From a virus: a stretch of DNA of 64,000 nucleotides. Made by a program: the position numbers and the translations under genes. Under the pieces are notes generated by a model that was not told the DNA's origin, made no database searches, and worked only from the letters and a program-made list of their open reading frames with translations. This document shows, one piece after another, positions 20,887-27,244 of this stretch; the first letter of the stretch is position 1, and every line of letters begins with the position of its first letter. The DNA lies in IMG/VR virus record IMGVR_UViG_3300029787_000002, positions 1 to 64,000 of that record; one strand, 5' to 3'.

Positions 20887-20887
20887 C

Positions 20888-21553
20888 GTGGCAACGGTTA
20901 ATCAAGAGGCAGAACGTATTGTTCGTGGGATGAAAAAGAACCAACATAGGTTCAAAAAACTCTACGGAAAACGTGACAAAGAAGTAATGTACGCAACTGC
21001 AAACAAACTTGCACAAAAAGAACAATTGAAAGTTATGTATTACAAAGATTTTATTAACATTGTAGAAGGCAATCCCACTACTAGAATGCTAACCAAGTCT
21101 AAGACAAAACAGACTGGAAACATTTCTGCTGACAGAGGAACCGATGAAAAGAAAAACAGAGAGAGTAGAAAAGGACTTGAGAAAGACCTTAAAAAGAAAG
21201 GCATCGGTTACAAAAAGGGTGTCGGTGAGTATAAATATTCCTCAGGCGAAGGCACAGGACGTGAGGTTTCATACCAAACAAGTCCTGGCAAAGGAATGTC
21301 GAAGCGTCGTTTCGGCAAAGTCATGCGTCGTCTCGGTAGAAAGCATGGTCAGGAATCTGTAATCACTAAAGATAAGGACAAACCTGCAAGACTGCATGAT
21401 ACTGAATCTAAGAAGGGTAAAGAATATAAGTCTTTCGCTTTAGGTAAATCAAAGGCAGGAAAGAATCCTTCTGGTCAAGGAGAAACTTCTGGAACTAAAG
21501 TTAGAAGTGGAAAACTTGGAAAAACTAACAAACCTGCAATGCATTATAACTAA
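20888..21553 (+). CDS. Lysine-rich protein, unknown (GTG start)
   Basis: A 221-residue highly basic protein starting at GTG 1 base after the preceding stop. The N-terminal 60 residues look helical (EAERIVRGMKKNQHRFKKLY, DFINIVEG). The C-terminal two thirds carry GIGYKKGVGEYKYSSGEG, VSYQTSPG and a block FGKVMRRLGRKHGQESVIT. That G..Y...GEG....YQ...GRK.GQES pattern is reminiscent of the DUF3293 family; this is tentative. The strong positive charge suggests nucleic-acid contact, perhaps a packaged internal protein. Confidence 0.65.
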   Translation: MATVNQEAERIVRGMKKNQHRFKKLYGKRDKEVMYATANKLAQKEQLKVMYYKDFINIVEGNPTTRMLTKSKTKQTGNISADRGTDEKKNRESRKGLEKDLKKKGIGYKKGVGEYKYSSGEGTGREVSYQTSPGKGMSKRRFGKVMRRLGRKHGQESVITKDKDKPARLHDTESKKGKEYKSFALGKSKAGKNPSGQGETSGTKVRSGKLGKTNKPAMHYN

Positions 21554-21555
21554 TC

Positions 21556-22815
21556 ATGAAATGTGCACCTGCCACTAAAGGAGAAAAAAGATACTGCAGA
21601 CTATGCAGTAAAAAAGAAACACGCAATCAGTGTGCCTATGGTGGTAGGATGTGGGATAGATACGCAGTAAAAGATGCAACTAAAGAAGAAACAGAAGCAG
21701 CAGCAGAAGAATCAGGTATCACCAATGGGTCTTCTGAAGGTGGTGAAGGAGGCATGTCTGAACACTGGATCGACAAGTTCGAGAAAGGGATTCTCGAAGC
21801 GAACAAAAGTGGTGATAGTTCTCTGCGTGACTGGTTTTCTAAGAGTCGCTCTAGTGATGGGAAGCCTGGTTGGGTTCAACTCGGTGGTAAATACGCAGGT
21901 AAACCCTGTGCCAAACAACCTGGACAGACCACAAAACCAAAGTGCGGTTCCAGTAAAATGAAAAAGAACCTAAATAAAGATGAAGAAGACTCAGCGTTTC
22001 GTCGTAAACAAAAACAAGATCCTAACCCAAATAGAAAAGGAAAAGCGATTAACGTGAAAACAGAATCTACACAAATACACGAAGGCGAAAAGGATGCCTG
22101 TTACACTAAAGTAAAATCTCGTTATTCAGTTTGGCCAAGTGCTTATGCAAGCGGTGCACTTGTCAAATGCCGAAAAGTTGGTGCAAAGAATTGGGGAAAC
22201 AAGAGTAAGAAAGAAGAGTTTGAAGGACTTAAATCTTTCTCTGAGTTTCAATCAGAATGTTGGAAGACACACAAAAAAGTTGGTATGAAAATGAAAGGTG
22301 GTAAGTTAGTACCTGACTGTCGCCCTAAGAATGAAGCAAAAGAATATACAGGACCAGATAAAGAAGATAGAAAAGTTATCAAGAAATCAGATAACAAAGA
22401 TTTTGCTTCTAAATTAGCAGACTATGAAAAGAACATGGATCCTAAGAAGCGTCAAGCACTTAAGGATAAAGCGACTAAGGGTATGAAGTTTACCCATGAA
22501 GGAACATCTTTAAAACTTTTCGGTAAAACATACAACCGCTGCGTAAAAAAAGAGGAGACATCTAATGTCGAAGAAGGAGCAGCATGGACAAAAAAATCAG
22601 GAAAGAACTCCGAAGGAGGACTTAACGAAAAAGGACGAAAGTCTTACGAAAAGGAAAATCCAGGATCTGACCTTAAAGCACCAAGCAAAAAGGTTGGAAA
22701 TCCCAGGAGGGCATCCTTCTGCGCTAGAATGAAAGGCATGAGAAAGAGACAGAAACCATCTAATAACACAGGTGATGATAGACTATCTAAGTCACTGCGT
22801 GCTTGGAATTGTTAA
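21556..22815 (+). CDS. Lysine-rich multi-module protein (DUF5872/DUF6321-like)
   Basis: A 419-residue basic protein built from short modules that I recognise as small domains found elsewhere singly. These are a Cys-bearing N-terminus (CAPATKGEKRYCRLCSKKE), a 'GLRDWFSKSRSSDGKPGWVQ'-type unit with CAKQPGQTTKPKCGSSKM (about residues 90-135), a DUF5872-like unit KDACYTKVKSRYSVWPSAYA (about 180-215), a GGKLVPDCRPK unit (about 250), and a C-terminal DUF6321-like unit running from AAWTKKSGKNSEGGLNEKGR to RRASFCARMKGMRK and LRAWNC. Function unknown; the charge suggests DNA or RNA binding. The neighbours are the other Lys-rich gene and a 52-aa ORF overlapping its stop. Confidence 0.75.
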   Translation: MKCAPATKGEKRYCRLCSKKETRNQCAYGGRMWDRYAVKDATKEETEAAAEESGITNGSSEGGEGGMSEHWIDKFEKGILEANKSGDSSLRDWFSKSRSSDGKPGWVQLGGKYAGKPCAKQPGQTTKPKCGSSKMKKNLNKDEEDSAFRRKQKQDPNPNRKGKAINVKTESTQIHEGEKDACYTKVKSRYSVWPSAYASGALVKCRKVGAKNWGNKSKKEEFEGLKSFSEFQSECWKTHKKVGMKMKGGKLVPDCRPKNEAKEYTGPDKEDRKVIKKSDNKDFASKLADYEKNMDPKKRQALKDKATKGMKFTHEGTSLKLFGKTYNRCVKKEETSNVEEGAAWTKKSGKNSEGGLNEKGRKSYEKENPGSDLKAPSKKVGNPRRASFCARMKGMRKRQKPSNNTGDDRLSKSLRAWNC

Positions 22816-22973
22816 TGGGATTACCAGACAAGACTCAAAAAATCTTTGACAAGGTAGTTTCCTGGGATAGGAATCTCGCAAAGAAATTACAAAACAAGTT
22901 TAACTTGACAGATTACCAGATGCTTTGTATAGCATTTGCTAAAGGTTTGCTCATAGGGGCAATTCTGCTATAA
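22815..22973 (+). CDS. 52-aa hydrophobic-tailed small protein
   Basis: ATG at 22815 overlaps the preceding TAA (TAATG). The product starts MGLPDKTQKIFDKVVSWDRN and ends in a hydrophobic stretch (MLCIAFAKGLLIGAILL), giving an amphipathic N-terminus and a C-terminal membrane-like tail. It is too short for most gene callers. Coding status rests on the overlap and the clean composition; function unknown. Confidence 0.6.
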   Translation: MGLPDKTQKIFDKVVSWDRNLAKKLQNKFNLTDYQMLCIAFAKGLLIGAILL

Positions 22974-22975
22974 AC

Positions 22976-22983
22976 GATAAATA
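22976..22983 (+). promoter_or_regulatory. T4-type late promoter GATAAATA
   Basis: GATAAATA in the gap after the 52-aa ORF and 25 bases before the next ATG (23009). Matches the cyanophage late promoter motif. Confidence 0.55.
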
Positions 22984-23008
22984 ATACTACAACAACGCAT
23001 ATCAAATT

Positions 23009-23254
23009 ATGGACTCTTTTACTGCACAGGAGTGTCCCCACTGTAATGCCAAATGGATGGGTGGACAACTCTTTTGGTCAACTGGGAAAGAAGGATGCCC
23101 TCATGATCTAGCAGGACTAGTATGCAATGATCATGGTGATGAAAGATGTATCAACCCATGCAAAGGTTCTACAAGCGGACAGACATGGGAATTTCGTCGT
23201 GGAATGATTGCAGGATTGATGCAAGAACATGACAGGAAATCCGAACTTGACTGA
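23009..23254 (+). CDS. Small Cys/His-rich protein, putative zinc ribbon
   Basis: An 81-residue protein with CPHC near the N-terminus (residues 9-12), then CPHD, CNDHGDERC and NPC. This spacing of cysteines and histidines suggests metal binding. The C-terminal part (WEFRRGMIAGLMQEHDRKSE) is probably helical. It has its own late promoter. Its 3' end contains the -35 box of the promoter for the next tiny ORF. No family is recognised. Confidence 0.65.
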   Translation: MDSFTAQECPHCNAKWMGGQLFWSTGKEGCPHDLAGLVCNDHGDERCINPCKGSTSGQTWEFRRGMIAGLMQEHDRKSELD

Positions 23255-23275
23255 GTAATAATACTCTGTTACAAT
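23247..23275 (+). promoter_or_regulatory. Sigma70-type promoter TTGACT-N17-TACAAT
   Basis: TTGACT (23247-23252) and TACAAT (23270-23275) are separated by exactly 17 bases. The -35 overlaps the last codons and stop of the upstream gene. The ATG of a 30-aa membrane peptide lies 32 bases downstream. Host-type promoter inferred from motif match. Confidence 0.5.
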
Positions 23276-23306
23276 TATACATAGTTACACCATTATATGC
23301 TAAACT

Positions 23307-23399
23307 ATGGAAAGACATACAGTCGTCTCAGCAGCAATTTTATTTGGTATTATTGGAACTGTCATGGTTACTCTAGTCCCACTAGCGTATACGACGTAA
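23307..23399 (+). CDS. 30-aa putative membrane peptide
   Basis: ATG at 23307, TAA at 23397-23399. After MERHTV the peptide is almost entirely hydrophobic (VSAAILFGIIGTVMVTLVPL), i.e. one transmembrane helix. Tiny single-helix peptides are common in cyanophages. It is supported by the promoter-like sequence just upstream and absence of any other feature in the gap, but the coding evidence is limited by its size. Confidence 0.4.
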   Translation: MERHTVVSAAILFGIIGTVMVTLVPLAYTT

Positions 23400-23422
23400 C
23401 TTTAAAATAAAACTATTTTACT

Positions 23423-23662
23423 ATGAAAATCAGACCTAAAGAAACTGAAAACCCAGAACAGTTACTGGCACGTTTCGATAAACGTATCCAACAACTGACT
23501 GCAAGAAAGGATGAATTGCAAGGGTGGTTTGATGAGTATGTCAAACTTGAAAAGGACTTGCAGAGACTGCAGGGATCTGTAGATGCTGTTACCTATATTT
23601 CTACTGGTGCTTTGCCAGGAGATGGTAACCATACTGGTATGCAAGACCACAAACCAAAATAA
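23423..23662 (+). CDS. Small coiled-coil protein, unknown
   Basis: A 79-residue protein, residues 12-52 forming a strong coiled coil (LLARFDKRIQQLTARKDELQ ... VKLEKDLQRLQG), followed by a short Gly-rich tail. The N-terminal PKETENPEQ segment is polar. It lies in a run of small late genes between gp16 and gp17. The stop codon is part of a downstream AATAAATA motif. No recognised family. Confidence 0.65.
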   Translation: MKIRPKETENPEQLLARFDKRIQQLTARKDELQGWFDEYVKLEKDLQRLQGSVDAVTYISTGALPGDGNHTGMQDHKPK

Positions 23663-23665
23663 ATA
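23658..23665 (+). promoter_or_regulatory. Late-promoter-like AATAAATA
   Basis: AATAAATA overlaps the preceding stop codon and lies 22 bases upstream of the ATG at 23688. Matches NATAAATA. Confidence 0.45.
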
Positions 23666-23687
23666 ATACACTATATCAAGGAGAGTT

Positions 23688-23861
23688 ATGCACCACTACA
23701 CAGTAGGTTGGCATGACAACCAACAGCATCAATTTGAAATTTGTGAGTATGCCGAAGATGCTTTCAATGCTTTAAGACAAGCAAAGGAAGACATCCCATC
23801 TTTTAAAAATAGTCACATGGCAGAATATTGCATCAAAGAGGATGATATTAAAACCCCTTGA
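23688..23861 (+). CDS. 57-aa protein, unknown
   Basis: ATG at 23688 behind a good Shine-Dalgarno (AAGGAG, 7 bases upstream), TGA at 23859-23861. The sequence MHHYTVGWHDNQQHQFEICE continues into a probable helix (AEDAFNALRQAKEDI). It looks like a small ferredoxin-free alpha/beta domain, of the 'response to XX' type often seen in cyanophage genomes. The strong ribosome site makes it a credible gene. It overlaps the next ORF by 20 bases. Confidence 0.6.
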   Translation: MHHYTVGWHDNQQHQFEICEYAEDAFNALRQAKEDIPSFKNSHMAEYCIKEDDIKTP

Positions 23862-24048
23862 GCATCAAAGTGATCCCGTTTGGTCCGTAATTATTATGCT
23901 TATCATACTCCTCATTGGGGTATCTTGGTACATCTACTATATACTAAGCATGTCCTTTAAGGAGTTACAGAACGATGGGAGCAATGATACCCCCAAGCAG
24001 GAAGAGTTGTTACAACTTCCGAGTGACGGAGATAAACCGTGTTCTTGA
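23842..24048 (+). CDS. Small single-pass membrane protein
   Basis: A 68-residue ORF with one clear transmembrane segment (VIIMLIILLIGVSWYIYYIL, about residues 16-35) and a polar, acidic C-terminal half (DGSNDTPKQEELLQLPSD). The start at 23842 overlaps the preceding gene by 20 bases with an adjacent AGAGG. The end overlaps the thermonuclease N-terminus by 74 bases, more than usual here, so either this C-terminus or the nuclease start may differ. Confidence 0.5.
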   Translation: MILKPLEHQSDPVWSVIIMLIILLIGVSWYIYYILSMSFKELQNDGSNDTPKQEELLQLPSDGDKPCS

Positions 24049-24433
24049 CGGTGATACTATTGACGTCACCATTGATCTTGGGTTTGACTTATACAAGAAA
24101 GAAAGAGTTAGAATTGCAGGAGTTGATACACCTGAAAAAAGGACACGAGATCTCGAAGAAAAAGCGTTGGGTATCGACGCAACTAACTGGCTTAAGGAGA
24201 AACTTGAGGGGGCAATAGAAGGAGACGAAGAACTTTCAATTAGAACAGAACTTAAAGGAGGTGTCGGTAAATATGGCAGACTCCTAGGATGGTTATATAT
24301 TGGTGATGCACAAATGTCTCTCAATGAGGCAATGATTGATGAAGGTTATGCTTGGGAGTATGATGGTGGCACAAAACAAAAGAACTTTGATGACCTTAGG
24401 GAAATTAGAAGACAGAGAGGGACTATGCTCTGA
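23975..24433 (+). CDS. Thermonuclease (SNase-like endonuclease)
   Basis: A staphylococcal-nuclease-fold enzyme that hydrolyses DNA/RNA with Ca2+. The catalytic set is complete: LDGDTIDV (D25, D27), VRIAGVDTPEKR (R47, D51, E54) and GKYGRLLGWLY (R102). There is no signal peptide, so it acts in the infected cell, perhaps in nucleotide scavenging or repair. Thermonucleases recur in cyanophages. The start may be ATG 23975 or ATG 23984; both precede the conserved strand. It overlaps the upstream membrane ORF and the start region of pcyA. Confidence 0.88.
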   Translation: MGAMIPPSRKSCYNFRVTEINRVLDGDTIDVTIDLGFDLYKKERVRIAGVDTPEKRTRDLEEKALGIDATNWLKEKLEGAIEGDEELSIRTELKGGVGKYGRLLGWLYIGDAQMSLNEAMIDEGYAWEYDGGTKQKNFDDLREIRRQRGTML

Positions 24434-25094
24434 TCTAGATATTCTTATTAGAGCAGCAACTATAGGTCTACCTGATTGTAATGAAGAGTTTGCCACTGAA
24501 TACTCAGAGGTTCATAGAGATGGTGTCTCCATTTACAATCGTATGTGGAATTGTAGAGGACTGAGAAGAATACATTTAGAAAGAGCAATCACACCTAAAG
24601 TAGAGATACTTCATGCAGTCTTTTGGCCAGATCCAAACTTCAATCTACCTATCTTCGGATGTGATATTGTAAGTGCAGGTGGTAATATAACTGCTGCTAT
24701 TGTAGATATCTCTCCTGTTCGTGGCACAGAAGATATGTACGAGGAGATTGCTAAGGCAAGTAATCGCTATAAATTTAGTAATGTCAGGCATTTACCAGAA
24801 TGGGGAGATGTGTTTTCACCCTACTGTAAGTTCCAAAGATTGAAGACAAGTGATGATAGATACAACTTTTATGCCTGCTGTAAAGAATACATACAGATAT
24901 ACACTCAAATGGTTCGGGAATCTGATGGAGACTTTGAATGGATTGATATCATGAAACGATATGATGATCAAGCATACTATGTTAGTCAACAAAGAAAGAA
25001 TACCAAAACTAAAGCAGTGTTAAGTCAATGGTTTGATGATGTTTGGGCGGACACCTATATAGAGCAGGTACTATTTGATAACCCAAAGTTATGA
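24390..25094 (+). CDS. pcyA: Phycocyanobilin:ferredoxin oxidoreductase
   Basis: Ferredoxin-dependent bilin reductase, converting biliverdin IXalpha to phycocyanobilin in cyanobacteria. The match to host PcyA is extensive: RRIHLERA, ILHAVFWPDPNFNLPIFGCD, NITAAIVDISPV, HLPEWGDVFSPYC and the terminal QQRKNTKTKAVL / VLFDNP. The key residues are present: E64 (HLE), H75 (ILH) and D92 (GCD) counted from this start. I chose ATG 24390, giving 234 residues starting just before the conserved fold. An in-frame ATG at 24339 has a better ribosome site (GAGG, 9 bases) but overlaps the nuclease by 95 bases. The sequence resembles PcyA more than PebS. It overlaps the next gene (ATGA). Confidence 0.9.
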   Translation: MTLGKLEDREGLCSDLDILIRAATIGLPDCNEEFATEYSEVHRDGVSIYNRMWNCRGLRRIHLERAITPKVEILHAVFWPDPNFNLPIFGCDIVSAGGNITAAIVDISPVRGTEDMYEEIAKASNRYKFSNVRHLPEWGDVFSPYCKFQRLKTSDDRYNFYACCKEYIQIYTQMVRESDGDFEWIDIMKRYDDQAYYVSQQRKNTKTKAVLSQWFDDVWADTYIEQVLFDNPKL

Positions 25095-25306
25095 GAGAGC
25101 AGTTAATTCGTGCACTTATTGCCCATGCACAAGGAGACATCCAAAAGCATAAAGCAAATGTGGAAGTATACCTTACTCATCCAGTAGGTATTGGTGAGCA
25201 CTCTAACATCGTTGAAGCAATCGAACAAGAACTTGACATGATTGCTAAGTATCAAGACCAGATTGACGTTATTAACAAATACTTTAACAAAAAATCCGAT
25301 CAATGA
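25091..25306 (+). CDS. Small helical protein, unknown
   Basis: A 71-residue protein starting in an ATGA overlap with pcyA. The sequence is helix-rich (REQLIRALIAHAQGDIQKHK ... VEAIEQELDMIAKYQDQIDV). It recurs next to gp17 in T4-like cyanophages as I recall, so it is probably a packaging or virion accessory protein rather than part of bilin metabolism. It overlaps the next ORF by 4 bases. Confidence 0.7.
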   Translation: MREQLIRALIAHAQGDIQKHKANVEVYLTHPVGIGEHSNIVEAIEQELDMIAKYQDQIDVINKYFNKKSDQ

Positions 25307-25527
25307 TAGACGACCATCCAGATTTCGATGAGATAGATGATCATGATTATCATCTAAAACTATATCATCAAGATCTTAGACTACTACACAGTTGTGTAGA
25401 ACACTCTCTTAAGACTTGGCCAGGCGGTGACGCTAGAGAGCAAGAAGCAATGTTTGTGATGCGAGATATTTTATATAAAGGTTTATTGGAACACCAATAC
25501 CATCAATTGAGTGTAGAAGAAGACTAA
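25303..25527 (+). CDS. Small acidic protein upstream of gp17, unknown
   Basis: A 74-residue protein rich in Asp and His at its N-terminus (MIDDHPDFDEIDDHDYHLKL), then helical. It overlaps the preceding gene by 4 bases (ATGA) and the gp17 ATG by one base (TAATG), so it is translated together with the terminase. No family is recognised. Confidence 0.7.
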   Translation: MIDDHPDFDEIDDHDYHLKLYHQDLRLLHSCVEHSLKTWPGGDAREQEAMFVMRDILYKGLLEHQYHQLSVEED

Positions 25528-27179
25528 TGGCAGTTAAACAGGAAATCTACTTAGGTAATCCTAATCTAAAAAAGGCAAACGTTTCTACGAACTTTACGAA
25601 GAAACAGATTGCTGAGTATTTGAAGTGCGCTCAAGATCCTGTTCATTTCATTAGAAAATATATCAAGATTGTTTCTCTTGATGAGGGTGTCATACCATTT
25701 ACAATGTATGACTTCCAAGAAGACATGGTAACTAAGTTCCATGAGAACAGATTTAATATTGCCAAACTTCCAAGACAGTCTGGTAAATCTACAATCGTTA
25801 CAGCATATCTACTATGGTATGTACTATTCAATGACAACGTAAATGTCGCAATCCTCGCAAACAAGGCAGCAACTGCAAGAGAGATGTTGGGACGCTTACA
25901 GTTATCTTACGAGAATCTTCCTAAATGGTTGCAACAAGGTATACTGGGGTGGAACAAAGGATCCCTCGAACTGGAGAACGGTAGTAAGATTTTGGCTGCA
26001 AGTACTAGTGCTTCTGCTGTTCGCGGTATGTCCTTTAACGTTATTTTTCTGGACGAATTCGCGTTTGTTCCGAATCATATTGCTGACCAGTTTTTCAGTT
26101 CTGTCTATCCTACTATATCTTCTGGTAAGTCCACAAAGGTTATTATCATTTCTACCCCTCACGGGATGAACATGTTCTACAAGTTGTGGCATGATGCGGA
26201 ACGTGGGCAGAATGAATATCTACCAACAGAAGTCCATTGGTCACAAGTTCCAGGCAGAGATGAAGTCTGGAAAGAACAAACAATCAAGAACACATCAGAA
26301 GCACAGTTTAAAGTTGAGTTTGAATGTGAATTCCTGGGCTCTGTTGATACATTAATCAGTCCTAGTAAACTCAGGACTATGGCATACCATGATCCGATTA
26401 AGGAGAATAGAGGTCTCGCACTGTTTGAATCTGTGCAAGAAGATCATGATTACATACTAACTGTTGACGTGTCTCGTGGTGTAGGACATGATTACTCAGC
26501 ATTCGCAGTATTTGATACCTCACAAATGCCATACAAAATGGTTGCTAGATATAAGAACAACGAGATCAAACCTATCGTCTTACCAAATGTTGTGGTGGAC
26601 GTAGCAAAGAATTTTAACAATGCATACATCCTATGTGAAGTAAATGATATTGGTGGACAGGTTGCGGATATTATTCAGTATGATCTGGAGTATGAGAATC
26701 TACTGATGGCATCGATGCGTGGTAGAGCAGGACAACAATTAGGTCAAGGGTTCTCTGGTAAGAAGACTCAACTAGGTATCAAGATGTCAAGTGCTACAAA
26801 GCAAGTTGGATGTTCTAACCTTAAAGCATTAATTGAAGATGATAAATTAACGATTCCAGACTACGATACTATTGCAGAACTAACTACCTTTATCGCAAAA
26901 GGTTCATCATTCCAAGCGGAAGATGGGTGTAACGATGACCTAGCAATGTGTCTGGTTATATTCTCATGGATGGCAACACAACCATACTTCAAAGAGATGC
27001 ATGATAATGATGTGCGTGCGCGGATCTATGAAGATCAACGAGACGCAATCGAACAAGATATGGCACCTTTTGGGTTCGTTTCCGATGGTATGGATGATGA
27101 GTACTTCGCAGACGCTCAGGGCGATGTCTGGAAAGTCGCGGAATATGGAGATAAATCATACATGTGGGACTATAGGTAG
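25527..27179 (+). CDS. 17: Terminase large subunit gp17
   Basis: ATP-driven DNA packaging motor and nuclease. The ATPase half has Walker A PRQSGKST (82-89) and Walker B VIFLDE (172-177). The nuclease half has an RNase H-like core beginning ILTVDVSRGVGHDYSA (D314) and a later acidic pair in CNDDLAM (about residue 470). Length 550 residues, slightly shorter than T4 gp17 (610). The gene is the last of its block and is followed by a perfect late promoter for gp18. Confidence 0.96.
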   Translation: MAVKQEIYLGNPNLKKANVSTNFTKKQIAEYLKCAQDPVHFIRKYIKIVSLDEGVIPFTMYDFQEDMVTKFHENRFNIAKLPRQSGKSTIVTAYLLWYVLFNDNVNVAILANKAATAREMLGRLQLSYENLPKWLQQGILGWNKGSLELENGSKILAASTSASAVRGMSFNVIFLDEFAFVPNHIADQFFSSVYPTISSGKSTKVIIISTPHGMNMFYKLWHDAERGQNEYLPTEVHWSQVPGRDEVWKEQTIKNTSEAQFKVEFECEFLGSVDTLISPSKLRTMAYHDPIKENRGLALFESVQEDHDYILTVDVSRGVGHDYSAFAVFDTSQMPYKMVARYKNNEIKPIVLPNVVVDVAKNFNNAYILCEVNDIGGQVADIIQYDLEYENLLMASMRGRAGQQLGQGFSGKKTQLGIKMSSATKQVGCSNLKALIEDDKLTIPDYDTIAELTTFIAKGSSFQAEDGCNDDLAMCLVIFSWMATQPYFKEMHDNDVRARIYEDQRDAIEQDMAPFGFVSDGMDDEYFADAQGDVWKVAEYGDKSYMWDYR

Positions 27180-27190
27180 CATTTCATTTT

Positions 27191-27198
27191 TATAAATA
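27191..27198 (+). promoter_or_regulatory. Late promoter TATAAATA upstream of gp18
   Basis: Exact T4 late promoter octamer TATAAATA, 46 bases upstream of the gp18 ATG, in a 65-base gap that also holds the AGGAGTTTT ribosome site. Confidence 0.75.
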
Positions 27199-27244
27199 AT
27201 CCTAGACAACAAGTGCAGGGCACTAAATCTAGGAGTTTTAAACA

